A DNA stretch of 64,000 nucleotides. It comes from Bacillus_BD sp963765265. Its GTDB lineage: Bacteria; Bacillota; Bacilli; Bacillales; Cytobacillaceae. Positions within the stretch are counted from its first letter, which is position 1, and every line of letters starts with the position of its first letter. Made by a program: the position numbers and the translations under genes. The stretch spans positions 51,914-115,913 of the forward strand of contig CAVXVN010000013.1 in the NCBI GenBank assembly GCA_963765265.1. Reading direction: 5' to 3'. The notes under the pieces were generated by a model. It saw only the letters and a program-made list of their open reading frames with translations. It did not search any database and was not told where the DNA came from. This document shows positions 51,322 to 61,922 of the stretch, piece by piece.

Positions 51322-52518
51322 ATGAATAAATCAAAATTATGGACAAAGGATTTTATCATCATGTCCGTATCCACTTTTTTTGGGGGGTTAACCTTTTATT
51401 TATTAATAACGACTTTAACCGTTTATGCGGTTGAAGAATTTAACGCTTCACAAAGCATGGCGGGTCTTGCGTCTAGTATATTTGTAGTGGGTGCACTAGT
51501 TTCACGTCTTTTTGCTGGAAAATATATTGAGATCATTGGACGTAAAAAGATGCTTTATGGCGGATTATTTTTATTTTTGATTGTGATGTTGTTATATTTT
51601 ATAGTAGCAAACATGAACGTATTATTGTTGATTCGTTTTGTTCATGGAGCAGCGTTTGGGGTGTTTACCACAGCTACAGCAGCAGTTGTCATGGATCTTA
51701 TTCCGAATGAGCGTCGAGGAGAAGGAATAAGCTATTTCTCATTAAGTATAACCCTTGCAATGGCAGTTGGTCCCTTCCTAGGTCTTTATCTCAGCCAACA
51801 AGTAAGCTTTACGATGATATTTATAGTTTGTACACTTTTCTCTCTCATAAGTACGATTATCTTATTATTTGTGCATATCCCTGAAGGAGACATCACAAAA
51901 GAACAGCTTGAAGCGATGAAAGGTTTTAAGTTGAAAGATTTTTTCGAAATAAAGGCTGTTCCTATCTCCATCATTATTGCAATTATGGGTTTTGCATACT
52001 CAGGTATCCTGTCATTTATTAATTCTTATGCAAAAGAAATTGATTTAATAGATACTGCAAGTTTTTTCTTTATTGTATATGCTGTATTCATCTTGATTTC
52101 AAGACCATTTACTGGACGGTTATTAGATAAAAAAGGAGATAACATTGTTATTTATCCAGCACTGGTATTATTTGTCATCGGATTAGTCATTCTTAATCAA
52201 GCACACCATGGATTCACTCTCCTTTTAGCAGGTGCACTAATTGGTCTTGGATTTGGAACGCTGTCGTCTTGCTGTCAAGCAATTGCCATAAAGGAATCAC
52301 CGCGGCACCGAGTGGGGCTTGCAACCTCAACCTTTTTCGTATTTATGGATTCAGGAGTAGGAATGGGCCCTTTTGTATTAGGATTTATCATCCCTATCGT
52401 TGGTTTTCGTGGATTGTATCTAACTTTGGCAGTGGTTGTATTTGCGAGTATCTTTTTGTACTATGTACTTCATGGAAAAAAGAAACGTACAGAAAACAAT
52501 ATCCTACAGGCGAGCTAG
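51322..52518 (+). CDS. MFS transporter (drug/sugar efflux-like)
   Basis: A 398-residue, 12-helix transporter. YAVEEFNASQSMAGLASSIF and the MFS loop LFAGKYIEIIGRKKML lie near residues 40-80, with a second loop SRPFTGRLLDKKGDN. It resembles the YwoG/YfkL group of Bacillus MFS efflux proteins; substrate unknown. The ATG at 51322 follows GGAGGAAG. A terminator closes it. Confidence 0.85.
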   Translation: MNKSKLWTKDFIIMSVSTFFGGLTFYLLITTLTVYAVEEFNASQSMAGLASSIFVVGALVSRLFAGKYIEIIGRKKMLYGGLFLFLIVMLLYFIVANMNVLLLIRFVHGAAFGVFTTATAAVVMDLIPNERRGEGISYFSLSITLAMAVGPFLGLYLSQQVSFTMIFIVCTLFSLISTIILLFVHIPEGDITKEQLEAMKGFKLKDFFEIKAVPISIIIAIMGFAYSGILSFINSYAKEIDLIDTASFFFIVYAVFILISRPFTGRLLDKKGDNIVIYPALVLFVIGLVILNQAHHGFTLLLAGALIGLGFGTLSSCCQAIAIKESPRHRVGLATSTFFVFMDSGVGMGPFVLGFIIPIVGFRGLYLTLAVVVFASIFLYYVLHGKKKRTENNILQAS

Positions 52519-52559
52519 TATTTAAGTGGATTTGAGTATCGTACAAATTAGTTAAAAAA

Positions 52560-52604
52560 GATGGAAACCTTGCTCTTGATAAAGAGGGGGTTCCATCTTT
52601 TTTT
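52560..52604 (+). terminator. Rho-independent terminator after the MFS gene
   Basis: GATGGAAACC pairs with GGTTCCATC with a single A bulge, followed by T7. Confidence 0.88.
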
Positions 52605-52772
52605 GATAAAATGATTGTTAAAAGAAATAAAAGAAAAATAGATGAATAGTGCCTTAATCAAGCGAATGGTTTAAAATTTTAACGCTACTTCTTTCGCCCG
52701 AGCAATCGCTTTTTACATGTGATTATGAATTTCTTTGACAATCTTTCTTTTGAAGGTTTATTTATAACTTGA

Positions 52773-52800
52773 TAACGCATCAGGGGTCAGGCGCATTTTT
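52773..52800 (+). repeat. Short dispersed repeat, copy B
   Basis: TAACGCATCAGGGGTCAGGC followed by GCATTTTTCC, close to the copy at 42381. It lies in the gene-free stretch 52605-52880 ahead of the convergent molybdoenzyme gene. Confidence 0.6.
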
Positions 52801-52880
52801 CCGTGTTTCAATAAACTCATAATTTCTCAACAGTCACAAAGGTGTCATAAAATGCAATGTTTTTAAAGACAGATTCTTGA

Positions 52881-54803
52881 TTACTCGAAACTTCTGTGCT
52901 GTGTAGGTATAAGCTCGTTAATGGTAATATCTGAACCAGGATACCAACCTTGATAAATCATGACAATATCTTTTGAAACTTGTTTGCTATATACGACTTT
53001 AATCTCAATACAAGCTTGATCATTGTAAACCTTAACAATATCCCCGTTCGTAATGCCTAAATCTGTGGCTGCTTTTGGATGAATGGCTACAAATGCTTCT
53101 TTCTCATCTGATAGATTTAAGAAATGAAATTGAGAGTTAAATGCATATGGATGATGAGGAGTGATGAGCCAAAAAGGATAATCTTTTGGTGGTAAATTCC
53201 CCATCATAGGTTTGAAATCTTTATTTTGTTTAGTTTTATTAGAGTAATGCTGATTCATTCCAGTATCAGGAAAGGCCCCTGTCATGCGTCTTTCTTTCAA
53301 ATCAGATATGTTTCTAATCGAATAACGGTGAAATACCTCATTGTTAAATTGTGCATTAAGATATTCCTCTTCTGAAGAATAAATAGGAAAAGTACAAAGT
53401 GACGGTAACTGCTGACTAAGTCTTTTCGCTAATTCTGTCATAATCCACCACTCACTTCTACTTTCATAATAAGGAGATATGGCTTTTTCGTTAAACGCAA
53501 TTTCTTTATGCCACCAGTTTACAACAATATCCATTTCTTCAAAATGGGTGGTTGTTGGCAGGATGAGATTTGACATTTGTGCTGTGGGTGTCATGAACTG
53601 ATCCACCGTTACAACGAATGGAATATCCGTAAGAAAGCGCTTAATAGATCTCGAATCGGGTTCTTGAGTTAATGGGTTTGCACATGAAACCAATAACATT
53701 TTAACAGGTAGATCTCCCACATTATCTCTATCATTTATATTTATGATTCGATTTTTCCCTAATAACCTTTCAGGGGTTTGATTATTAAAAATCATCGTGT
53801 CATTATCTCTAAAGTAAATACCCCCGCCTATTTTCCCAATATCTCCATGAATAGCTGCTAATTGTTCAATCGAACGAATCGTTTGTCTGAAGTTGGAATG
53901 CTTTTGCAGTCCTGTACCGATTACATAAGAAACCGTCCTAGCATCCGTAAGCCAAGTCAACAAAAGGTTTAATGCCTCTTTGGATACATCACAATTCATT
54001 AAATATTCTTCTTCATCTATTTCATTAATGCTGCTAATAAATTCATTGATTTCAATAGAATTCATTTCTAACAAACTCTTATCATATGCATTCATTTCGA
54101 TCAAATGTTTCATTAATAGACTTGCGAACGCTCCATCTGTACTAGGCCGTAATTGAATATATAAATCTGCTAACTCAGCAGTTTGAGTATAAAGAGGATC
54201 AATGACGACAATTTTTGCCCCTTTTACTTTTGCTTCTATTATATAAGGGATAAGATGAATATTGGTTGCAGCTGGATTCGCTCCCCAGATGATAATCATG
54301 GAAGCCTCTTTGATGTCAGAAGGGACAGGCCCATTCATCTCACCCATATCAGATTCAATGGTATTTCTTGAAAATAAAGATGAGGAGCCAAACAATCTTG
54401 TTGTTTCTCCTAAACTTGAAAAAAAGTCATCTGTTACATAATGATGCACCCCTATATTTCCAGAACCTTTAAACAAGGCTAAAGGGAGAAAGCTATCAAA
54501 ATGATGATGAATATTCAATAATTCACTAATAATGAGTTGAAAAGCCTTTTCCCATGTAATTTGAATATATTTCCCCGATCCTTTTACTTTTTGGTAGTAA
54601 GGATATTTTAAGCGGTCCCTATGGTTATTTTTTTCTGCATAAGAAAACCCTTTCGCACAAAGCTTTCCCTTTGTATATGGGTGACTGTTATCTCCTGCAA
54701 TATGATGAATCGAATCGTTTTCTATATGGGAAATCATCGTACATGAACTTGGACAATTTCTAGGACAGACATTCCTATATGTTCTGGCTGTATGAAGATT
54801 CAT
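52881..54803 (-). CDS. Molybdopterin oxidoreductase (DMSO reductase family), cytosolic type
   Basis: A 640-residue protein. The N-terminal [4Fe-4S] domain has Cys13, Cys17, Cys21 and Cys49 (NVCPRNCPSSC and GKLCAKG). The Moco domain follows (GSGNIGVHHYVTDDFF, MIIIWGANPAATNIHLIPYI, GAKIVVIDPLYTQTAELADL), and the C-terminal dinucleotide-binding domain has HPKAATDLGITNGDIVKVY. No Tat signal is present, unlike the enzyme at 57670. Its length and motifs fit catalytic subunits of formate dehydrogenase/polysulfide reductase type; substrate unknown. It is divergent from the FeS gene at 55125 and probably its catalytic partner. Site GAGGAG precedes the ATG. Confidence 0.87.
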   Translation of the reverse strand: MNLHTARTYRNVCPRNCPSSCTMISHIENDSIHHIAGDNSHPYTKGKLCAKGFSYAEKNNHRDRLKYPYYQKVKGSGKYIQITWEKAFQLIISELLNIHHHFDSFLPLALFKGSGNIGVHHYVTDDFFSSLGETTRLFGSSSLFSRNTIESDMGEMNGPVPSDIKEASMIIIWGANPAATNIHLIPYIIEAKVKGAKIVVIDPLYTQTAELADLYIQLRPSTDGAFASLLMKHLIEMNAYDKSLLEMNSIEINEFISSINEIDEEEYLMNCDVSKEALNLLLTWLTDARTVSYVIGTGLQKHSNFRQTIRSIEQLAAIHGDIGKIGGGIYFRDNDTMIFNNQTPERLLGKNRIININDRDNVGDLPVKMLLVSCANPLTQEPDSRSIKRFLTDIPFVVTVDQFMTPTAQMSNLILPTTTHFEEMDIVVNWWHKEIAFNEKAISPYYESRSEWWIMTELAKRLSQQLPSLCTFPIYSSEEEYLNAQFNNEVFHRYSIRNISDLKERRMTGAFPDTGMNQHYSNKTKQNKDFKPMMGNLPPKDYPFWLITPHHPYAFNSQFHFLNLSDEKEAFVAIHPKAATDLGITNGDIVKVYNDQACIEIKVVYSKQVSKDIVMIYQGWYPGSDITINELIPTQHRSFE

Positions 54804-55044
54804 TAGGATTCTCCTCGTATTTTAGTAGTAAAGCTGTTAAAAACTTTTAATTCACTCACCTGCTACATCGATATAATGCTTCATTTTAATGTATAAAATT
54901 AGCTAGATTGCAAAATGATTAGAATTCATTGTTGAAAAAGAAAACTCTTGAATATTGCTATTTGTGTCCGATGTCACTGTCGTTAGCTATAAAAAATGTA
55001 AAACTATAAAGAGTTCACAAGATTGTAGGTTATGTTTAAGAATT

Positions 55045-55080
55045 CTACTATAAACATATTTTATAATTTATTTATAGTAG
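55045..55080. promoter_or_regulatory. Dyad between the divergent molybdoenzyme genes
   Basis: CTACTATAAA (55045-55054) and its exact reverse complement (55071-55080) in the 320-base divergent intergenic region. It could be the operator for the nearby CdaR/PucR-type regulator. No clear FNR box was seen. Confidence 0.5.
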
Positions 55081-55124
55081 ATAAAAGAGATTTCACGAAT
55101 ATGTCAGAAAGAAGGAATGACTCT

Positions 55125-55679
55125 ATGACATCACGTTTAGTATTTTCCATTAATCTCAACAGTTGTATCAATTGTAAAACATGTGAAATGGCTTGTAATG
55201 ATTTTTACGGGTTGATGGGGATGCATCGTAGAAATGTTGTAACGATTGAAACGGATGCAGATGAACCTCCATTACATATTTCTATCTCTTGTAATCATTG
55301 TGTGAATCCTGTTTGTGTGTATAGTTGCCCTGAGAATAATTTCCAAGTACGTGAAGACGGAATCGTTGTTCATAATCCAAACCGCTGCAAAGGATGTAAG
55401 AGATGCGTTGAAGCGTGTCCTTTCGATGCTTTAAAGTTAAATCCAAAAACGAATCGGGTGGATAAATGTAATTTTTGTGTGGATCGGATTGAACAAGGCT
55501 TAAGACCAATATGTGTAGAAAACTGCATAACAAGTGCGCTCAGCATCATGAAGGTAGATGAGGACGAAATTAAGGATAATAATTTCCAAGATGCAGACGT
55601 ACCGATTGTTGCTTATACAAAACCTTCTATTAATATAATAAAAAAACAAAAGGGGCATATTTTTTTAAGGGAAGGATGA
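55125..55679 (+). CDS. Ferredoxin-type 4Fe-4S electron transfer subunit (DmsB/PsrB-like)
   Basis: A 184-residue protein with four [4Fe-4S] motifs: CINCKTCEMACND, CNHCVNPVCVYSCP, CKGCKRCVEACP and CNFCVDRIEQGLRPICVENC. This is the order of DmsB/NrfC/PsrB subunits that carry electrons between a quinol-oxidising anchor and a molybdoenzyme. ATG 55125 has AAGGA eight bases upstream; earlier in-frame starts lack a site. No membrane subunit is next to it, so it may use the NrfD protein at 60684 or a soluble donor. Confidence 0.88.
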   Translation: MTSRLVFSINLNSCINCKTCEMACNDFYGLMGMHRRNVVTIETDADEPPLHISISCNHCVNPVCVYSCPENNFQVREDGIVVHNPNRCKGCKRCVEACPFDALKLNPKTNRVDKCNFCVDRIEQGLRPICVENCITSALSIMKVDEDEIKDNNFQDADVPIVAYTKPSINIIKKQKGHIFLREG

Positions 55680-55688
55680 TCGTTATCT

Positions 55689-57252
55689 ATGAAGACCTTA
55701 TTACAGGACATTTTATTTCATATTCCACTCTATCAGCTTACGTTTTTAACGCCTTTACCAAAGGAAGAAACTTATTTTGAAAGTGTTTCGACATCCATTC
55801 CTGATCAATGGTTTGAAACTCCAACTTTGCTTCTTCTTGATCATGATGAGGAATGTTTAAAGCTGAGCAATAAAACATTCGTCAATCGATTAATTCAAGA
55901 TTCGAATCTGATTGGGATTATCCTTTGTCATCAACATGAAATGGTCATTGAAGAAGATTGCCTCTCTCTGTTGAGCGAATGTAAAGTGCCAATCGTTAGA
56001 GCAGAAGAATCTATATATATTTCCGATTTTCTTACATGTAAGAAACAGCAGCATCATTCCTTTAGTATGCTGAGTATGGAGTTAAATGGTTTTATGAATA
56101 AAGGGTTTATGGATATGGCCGCTAATCTTTCTGTAGCTCTAGAAATCCCCTTTCTCTTTTTTGATGAAAATAACCAACTCCTATGGCAAATCGGTTTTCA
56201 GGAAGATATCGAAAAAGCATTGCAGTGGTTACAAAATGATGGGCGTGAGAAGAGGAAGACGAACCAGCCTGACATGCTTTTAACAGATCAAGATCCTTAT
56301 GAACCATACAACATGAATATTGCAGGACATGTCCAACTAACCTTAGTGACAAACAGTAATATAGAAGAGTGGCAGAGGATGATCATTGATAAATTCATCG
56401 GATTGTCGACTCTTTTTTTTCAAACAGAAGAAATCACTCGGGATCAACAGGAAAAAATGAAAGAGCATTTCCTATATGATCTTCTCTATCACAAGTTTGA
56501 GTCGAAAAAGGTTCTAGTCAAACAAGCAAAAACGTGGGGCTGGAACTTGGATAAGCCGCATCATCTGTTACTTATTGATGTTACCTTGTCTGATGAATGG
56601 GAGATTCATCTAGAGTGGATGGATGAGATGTTGGTCTATTTAGAGAATGTTCTATCGCATTTAAATGAGGAAATCATTCTATTTCCTTTTCAGGATCAGA
56701 TGGTGGTTCTTTTGAAAGATGATGAAAATCGCAATCCTAGTAAAAGAAAGAGTTTTGTATCTGAAATAGCTGCAACAATTGAAAAGGACCTTTCGAGTCA
56801 TTGGACCCATTGCCGAATTTCATATTGGTATAGGGAAATGGTATCAAGATAGCGTCAATCTTAATAAAAGTTATCAGGAAGCCAAAATGGCTTTGCAATT
56901 TGGCAAAGTATGGTTGGAAAATAACCATGTCTTTCATATTAATGATTTGGGTATCTTTAATCTCATTATTCATTTACATAAGGAGATCCTATATGACTTT
57001 TGTGAAGAATACCTGTCATTTTTAATAGAAAGTGATGAAAAACTCGGAACAGAATATCTAAAAACTCTGAAGGCCTATTTTCAGTATCATGGAAACATTA
57101 ATGAAGTCTCAGAGGCGTTATATATTCATCCCAATACGTTAAGAAACCGTCTTAAAAAGATTGAAGACATGACGGGTGTGTACCTTCAGAATAACGTAGA
57201 TTTTCTGAACTTAATGGTTGCTGTGAAAATTTATTATTCTATGACTTTTTAA
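55689..57252 (+). pseudogene. CdaR/PucR-type transcriptional regulator, frameshifted
   Basis: A ~520-residue regulator in two frames. The N-terminal part resembles a PucR purine-catabolism/sensor domain (LLSECKVPIVRAEESIYISDF). The middle GGDEF-like CdaR region is followed, after a +1 shift at about 56822, by GIGKWYQDSVNLNKSYQEA and the C-terminal HTH (NEVSEALYIHPNTLRNRLKK). Removing one base near TCATATTGG would restore a continuous protein. It probably controls the molybdoenzyme genes on either side. If truly broken, regulation is lost. Confidence 0.82.
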
Positions 57253-57268
57253 CATACATGTTTATAAG

Positions 57269-57316
57269 AGCATCTTGTTTTGCTGTTTATTCGAAAACTT
57301 GATGCTTTTGTTATTT
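57269..57316 (+). terminator. Terminator after the regulator
   Basis: AGCATC..GTTTT pairs with GAAAAC..GATGCT with a two-base internal loop, followed by TTTTGTT. The stretch 57317-57669 has no gene and should carry the promoter of the next operon. Confidence 0.65.
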
Positions 57317-57669
57317 AGAAAAGAACCGTGCTTATGATAGTGGAATGTGAGCTTGTCTATTTTGTGACGGAGCTTTCATAGATAACCCCCCTAACTAAAT
57401 GAGAAAGGTCATCAATGTTCACTAAAAGTTCATCATTTATTCAATTCTTATTCAAAATCTCCTTTTTTCACGTAGGAATGAACTATGAAACATACACAAT
57501 TTAACGGGCTTAAGTGTAGAGGAACCCACACTCCTCATATTGAATTGTAAGTACTAAAATGAAGTTGTAAGAGAAATCACTCAAATATAGACGATACATC
57601 AATCACAATTTAAATAGGCTCTACTAATCGTTTTTTATATACGGGAAATGAAATGGAGTGAGAATCAAG

Positions 57670-60033
57670 ATGACGATATCAAGAAGAAATTTTATTAAGG
57701 CTGGTGCAGCTGGAACAACAGCACTAGGAATCTCTGGCTCTCTTTTTTCAAAAAAATGGTTTCAAACAGCTGCAGCTAAAAATGAACCTACAGAAAAGTT
57801 GGCCTACACTTACCATACAACCAACTGTGGTGGAAGATGTGCTTTCGAGTGTACGGTGAGAGAAGGGAAACTAGTAAAAATTGTTCCAAATAACTGGACC
57901 GATAAGCGGTTTTCAACGGTTTGTCTAAAAGGGTTGAGCGAATTGGAGAGGATCTATAGTCCAGATCGACTGCAAACCCCATTAAAGCGTGTCGGTGAAA
58001 GAGGAGAAGGAAAGTTTGTGCCGATCACATGGGATGAAGCCCTCACAACGATTGCTGACAAGCTAAAAGAGTTAAAAAGTAAACATGGTGGTGAATCGAT
58101 TTTATTTAGCTGTTCAACAACAGTTGAATATGCCTATCCATTCCTGCCATCCCTGCTTGGTGCGCAATTTGCGATTGAAAGTGGAATAGATATTGGATTA
58201 GCGAATGGATTGGAAGAATGTATCGGTGGAAAAGCGTATGGTTATGTTCAGAACGAAACATCCGACTGGGTTAACTCAAGTACGATCATTCTTATAGGTT
58301 GTAATATTCTTGAAACCACCCTAACAGATTCAAAGTTCTTTTTTAAAGCAAAAGATGCGGGAGCGAAAATTATCGTTATTGATCCTACCTATACAACAAC
58401 GGCTTCCAAAGCGGATCAATGGATTGGAATCAAACCTGGTACAGATGCAGCGTTACTGCTTGGAATGGTTAGCATAATCCTTGATAACAATTGGTATGAT
58501 CACGATTACTTAGTGAAAAATACATCTGCACCGTTTTTGGTCAGACAAGATAATCAGCAATTATTAAAGGTAAATGAATCCGAAGAAGGTGGAGAAAACA
58601 ATCCATACCTTGTTTGGGATGAAAACAGTCAATCTGCAAAGCCTTACAACGGGGCTGGTGTGAAAGCAACATTAGAAGGTGAGTTTACTGTTAATGGTGT
58701 AAAAGTAAAAACAGTATTTACTTCACTAAAAGAAAACCAAAAGCCATATACCCTTAAATGGGCAGCAGAAAAAACAGAAATAGATGAGAATACGATTTAT
58801 GAATTAACGAAGGATTATGCGAATCGCGGCCCGGCTGTTCTCGGATGGGGATTTGGCGGTGGCGATAAGTATGCGAATGCAGATATTACTGGCCATACAG
58901 GGGCGATCCTTGGGGCATTAACTGGTAATATCGGACGAGTTGGCGGCGCCGTTGGAAATGCTTTATTCCATGGTACATCATGGGGGGCTACTCTTGGTAC
59001 ATGGGAGCTACCTCCACAGTTTAAACCAACGCCGCTCGAGATGACAACACCGGATATGCGTGAAAAACCAAACTCTGTAAAAGCTGTGATTAACATAGGA
59101 AATACGATTCAACAGCATTTTGCTAATTTGAGTAAAACAATTGAGTGGATTAATACATTAGACTTTGTTGTGACCATTGATCCTTTCCATAATCCAAGTG
59201 TAAATTTTTCTGATATTGTTCTCCCTGCGTGTACAAGCTTTGAGAGTGAATATGATATCGTGAACATGCAAGTCAACCGTTCACATGTCCTTCTTTCACA
59301 GAAAGTCATTGAGCCATTACACGAAAGTAAGTCCGATTTTCAAATTGAAAAAGAATTGGCACAAAAACTCGGGCTTGCTCAGTATTTACCAAAGACACCT
59401 GAGGAATATCAAAGAGCTCGTTTGAACTCAGATGATCCATCATTAAAAGGAATCACCATTAAAAGCCTTATCAAGAATAATTGCATTGAGCGATTAAAGG
59501 TACCTGAAGAGCCTTACCGAGGATTTATGAATCAAGAATATAAGACACCTTCTAAGAAAATGGAACTTTATCATGAAAAATTAGCAGAGGACAATCAAGC
59601 GCTACCAACGTTTGAAGATGCGGGAGAGGTTTCTTCTAATAATCCATTAAAGAAAAAGTATCCGTTGCAATTTAGCCAGGCGCATACAAAATACCGTGTC
59701 CATTCTCAATTTACGAATGCCAAATGGATCAACCAAATTGATCAAGGCCCAAAAGTGGAAATAAATCCAAAAGATGCGAAAAACAGGGATTTGAAAACAG
59801 GAGATATCGTGGAGGTATTTAACGATCGCGGAAGCTTCAAGGCACACTGTAAGCTGACAGAAGCCCTTCGACCTGGACAAATCAGATTGTATGAAGGCTG
59901 GTGGACCAAGCATATGGAAGGCGGAAATCTTCAAAATGTCACAAATGACAAATTGAATCCTCGTCAGTATAAGTTGCGTTACGGTCCAGTAATTCCGTTT
60001 AATGATACGTTAGTTGAAGTTAAGAAAATATAG
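57670..60033 (+). CDS. Tat-exported molybdopterin oxidoreductase (PsrA/PhsA-like)
   Basis: A 787-residue catalytic subunit. The Tat signal SRRNFIKAG (Arg5-Arg6) with a hydrophobic stretch ends near ALA-like AAAKNEP (~residue 37). The [4Fe-4S] ligands are Cys53, Cys57, Cys61 and Cys85. The Moco domain (TIILIGCNILETTLTDSKFF, GAKIIVIDPTYTTTASKADQ, GWGFGGGDKYAN) and the C-terminal domain (EINPKDAKNRDLKTGDIVEV) are complete. It should reduce or oxidise a small inorganic or organic compound outside the membrane; polysulfide, thiosulfate, tetrathionate or an oxyanion are options. Followed by the FeS, membrane, TorD and TatA genes, a complete set. Confidence 0.9.
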   Translation: MTISRRNFIKAGAAGTTALGISGSLFSKKWFQTAAAKNEPTEKLAYTYHTTNCGGRCAFECTVREGKLVKIVPNNWTDKRFSTVCLKGLSELERIYSPDRLQTPLKRVGERGEGKFVPITWDEALTTIADKLKELKSKHGGESILFSCSTTVEYAYPFLPSLLGAQFAIESGIDIGLANGLEECIGGKAYGYVQNETSDWVNSSTIILIGCNILETTLTDSKFFFKAKDAGAKIIVIDPTYTTTASKADQWIGIKPGTDAALLLGMVSIILDNNWYDHDYLVKNTSAPFLVRQDNQQLLKVNESEEGGENNPYLVWDENSQSAKPYNGAGVKATLEGEFTVNGVKVKTVFTSLKENQKPYTLKWAAEKTEIDENTIYELTKDYANRGPAVLGWGFGGGDKYANADITGHTGAILGALTGNIGRVGGAVGNALFHGTSWGATLGTWELPPQFKPTPLEMTTPDMREKPNSVKAVINIGNTIQQHFANLSKTIEWINTLDFVVTIDPFHNPSVNFSDIVLPACTSFESEYDIVNMQVNRSHVLLSQKVIEPLHESKSDFQIEKELAQKLGLAQYLPKTPEEYQRARLNSDDPSLKGITIKSLIKNNCIERLKVPEEPYRGFMNQEYKTPSKKMELYHEKLAEDNQALPTFEDAGEVSSNNPLKKKYPLQFSQAHTKYRVHSQFTNAKWINQIDQGPKVEINPKDAKNRDLKTGDIVEVFNDRGSFKAHCKLTEALRPGQIRLYEGWWTKHMEGGNLQNVTNDKLNPRQYKLRYGPVIPFNDTLVEVKKI

Positions 60034-60045
60034 GGCGGTGATGGT

Positions 60046-60669
60046 ATGACTAAGCTAGGAATGGTCATTGATTTAAATAAGTGTGTTGGGTGTCAAACTT
60101 GTGTAAATGCTTGTAAAATGCAAAATAATGTCCCGATGGGCATGTTGTGGAATCGGGTTCTTACGGAAGGATCCGAAGTCATTGATGGTGTGGAAGGAGT
60201 TTATCCACATGTCCAAAAGAAATATATTCCAGTTGCCTGTCAGCACTGTGAAAATGCTCCATGTGTAAAGGTATGTCCAGTTGAAGCAACTTACAAAGCA
60301 GAAGATGGACGAGTCTTAATTGACTATGACCGCTGTATTGGCTGTCGCTATTGTATGGCTGCTTGCCCTTATAATGTCCGTGTTTTCAATTGGGAAGAAG
60401 CAGTGCGTCACCCTGGCTTTAATTATGGTGATAGCAAAGTACCTGTCCGTCCAGTCGGTGTCGTAGAAAAATGTTCAATGTGTAAAGAAAGGACCGATGA
60501 CGGATTAAATCCAATGTGTGTGGTCTGCTGTCCGGCTGAAGCAAGGATATTTGGTGACTTAGATGATCCTAATAGTGAACCGTCCCGCTTGATTCGAGAA
60601 AAGAACGGGGAAACTCTATTAAAAGAAAAAGGCACGAAACCACAAGTCTATTATTTGGGATTGTCTTAA
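60046..60669 (+). CDS. 4Fe-4S dicluster electron transfer subunit (PsrB/NrfC-like)
   Basis: A 207-residue subunit with four cluster motifs: CVGCQTCVNACKMQNNVP, CQHCENAPCVKVCPVEA, CIGCRYCMAACPYNVR and CSMCKERTDDGLNPMCVVCC. It carries electrons between the membrane quinone site and the Tat-exported catalytic subunit. It has no Tat signal and is probably co-exported with its partner. Starts 13 bases after the catalytic gene. Confidence 0.93.
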   Translation: MTKLGMVIDLNKCVGCQTCVNACKMQNNVPMGMLWNRVLTEGSEVIDGVEGVYPHVQKKYIPVACQHCENAPCVKVCPVEATYKAEDGRVLIDYDRCIGCRYCMAACPYNVRVFNWEEAVRHPGFNYGDSKVPVRPVGVVEKCSMCKERTDDGLNPMCVVCCPAEARIFGDLDDPNSEPSRLIREKNGETLLKEKGTKPQVYYLGLS

Positions 60670-60683
60670 GGAGGGGAATCTAG

Positions 60684-61910
60684 ATGAAACGAAATCTATA
60701 TATTTGGACGGGGGCCTTAGGTCTCCTAAGTTTGATCGGGTTTGGCGCCTTAGGCTACCAGCTCGTCAACGGACTGGGTGTTACGGCGATGAATAATGCC
60801 ACCTCCTGGGGACTTTACATTACGATGTTTATGTTCTTTGTCGGTCTATCTGCCGGTGGTTTAATCGTATCTTCATCTGCTACAGTGTTTAATATTCCTG
60901 CATTTAAAGTAGTGGCAAAGCCGGCTACAATTCTTTCCACGGTTTGTATTATTGTAGCAGGTATTTTCATCATGGTTGACATAGGAAGTCCTTTCAGAGT
61001 TCTTAATCTCATTTTACATTCACAATTCAAATCGCCATTAATGTGGGATGTTTGTGTGATTACTCTTTATTTATGTATCAATGTAGCCTATCTGTATTTA
61101 ATGACACGGAAAGAGCCGAGTAAAAAGGCCCTATCTGTCATGTCCAGAATAGCTCTGCCAGTTGCCATTCTTGTTCACTCGGTTACAGCTTGGATTTTTG
61201 GACTGCAAATTGCCCGTGAAGGATGGCATAGTGCTCTTATGGCTCCATTGTTCGTAGCGTCTGCTTTAGATTCGGGCCTTGCACTTCTTATCATCGTTCT
61301 TGTTCTTTTAATTAAATTTAAAGTATTCACCGTAGAGAAAAAACTGATTACCACTCTAGCAGGACTTTTAGTTACTTGTGTGGCAGTCGATGCATACTTT
61401 GTATTTTCAGAAATATTAACGATGTTTTATCCACAGGAAGAATCCGTTATGCTCGTGTTAAATGAAATGCTGAAGGGCTCCATGGCTCCATTTTTCTGGG
61501 GAGAAGTGATCTTAGGGTTTTTGATTCCATTAGCTATTTTACTATTTAAAAAGAATCGGGAAAAAACAAGTTTGGTCATTTTCTCTTCTGTGTTGATTGT
61601 CATCGGTGTATTCTTTAAACGGGTATGGCTTTTGTTTACATCGTTTATCCATCCACATGTGGAAGGAGCACCAGGAATTACCCTTGGTTCTTATACACCA
61701 AGTGAAAGTCCAAATGTTTTTCCAAGCTTTTGGACGCTTCATGGACAGTATGTACCTACACTCGTTGAGTTAATGGTTGTGGTTGGAATGATCTCGTTTG
61801 GAGTCTTGCTCTTTATATACCTTTCTCGCAAGATTCTTATGGGTAAGCAAACAGAATCAAAACAATCAGATTCAATTCAGTTTGAGGCTCCGAAAGTAGC
61901 TCAACAATAG
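60684..61910 (+). CDS. NrfD/PsrC polysulfide-reductase-type membrane anchor
   Basis: A 408-residue protein with eight or more helices: LGYQLVNGLGVTAMNNATSWG is the NrfD N-terminal signature (quinone site), and LSAGGLIVSSSATVF and VDIGSPFRVLNLILH follow. The C-terminal half includes FKRVWLLFTSFIHP. It anchors the complex and exchanges electrons with menaquinone. Strong AGGAGGGG site. It lies between the FeS and TorD genes, as in Psr/Ttr operons. Confidence 0.92.
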   Translation: MKRNLYIWTGALGLLSLIGFGALGYQLVNGLGVTAMNNATSWGLYITMFMFFVGLSAGGLIVSSSATVFNIPAFKVVAKPATILSTVCIIVAGIFIMVDIGSPFRVLNLILHSQFKSPLMWDVCVITLYLCINVAYLYLMTRKEPSKKALSVMSRIALPVAILVHSVTAWIFGLQIAREGWHSALMAPLFVASALDSGLALLIIVLVLLIKFKVFTVEKKLITTLAGLLVTCVAVDAYFVFSEILTMFYPQEESVMLVLNEMLKGSMAPFFWGEVILGFLIPLAILLFKKNREKTSLVIFSSVLIVIGVFFKRVWLLFTSFIHPHVEGAPGITLGSYTPSESPNVFPSFWTLHGQYVPTLVELMVVVGMISFGVLLFIYLSRKILMGKQTESKQSDSIQFEAPKVAQQ

Positions 61911-61922
61911 GGAGGTAGCATC

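Noticed and set aside
54965..54985. FNR/CRP-like site (TGTG...TCAC) in the divergent molybdoenzyme region
   Set aside because: The half-site spacing is one base short and the consensus A and T are missing.
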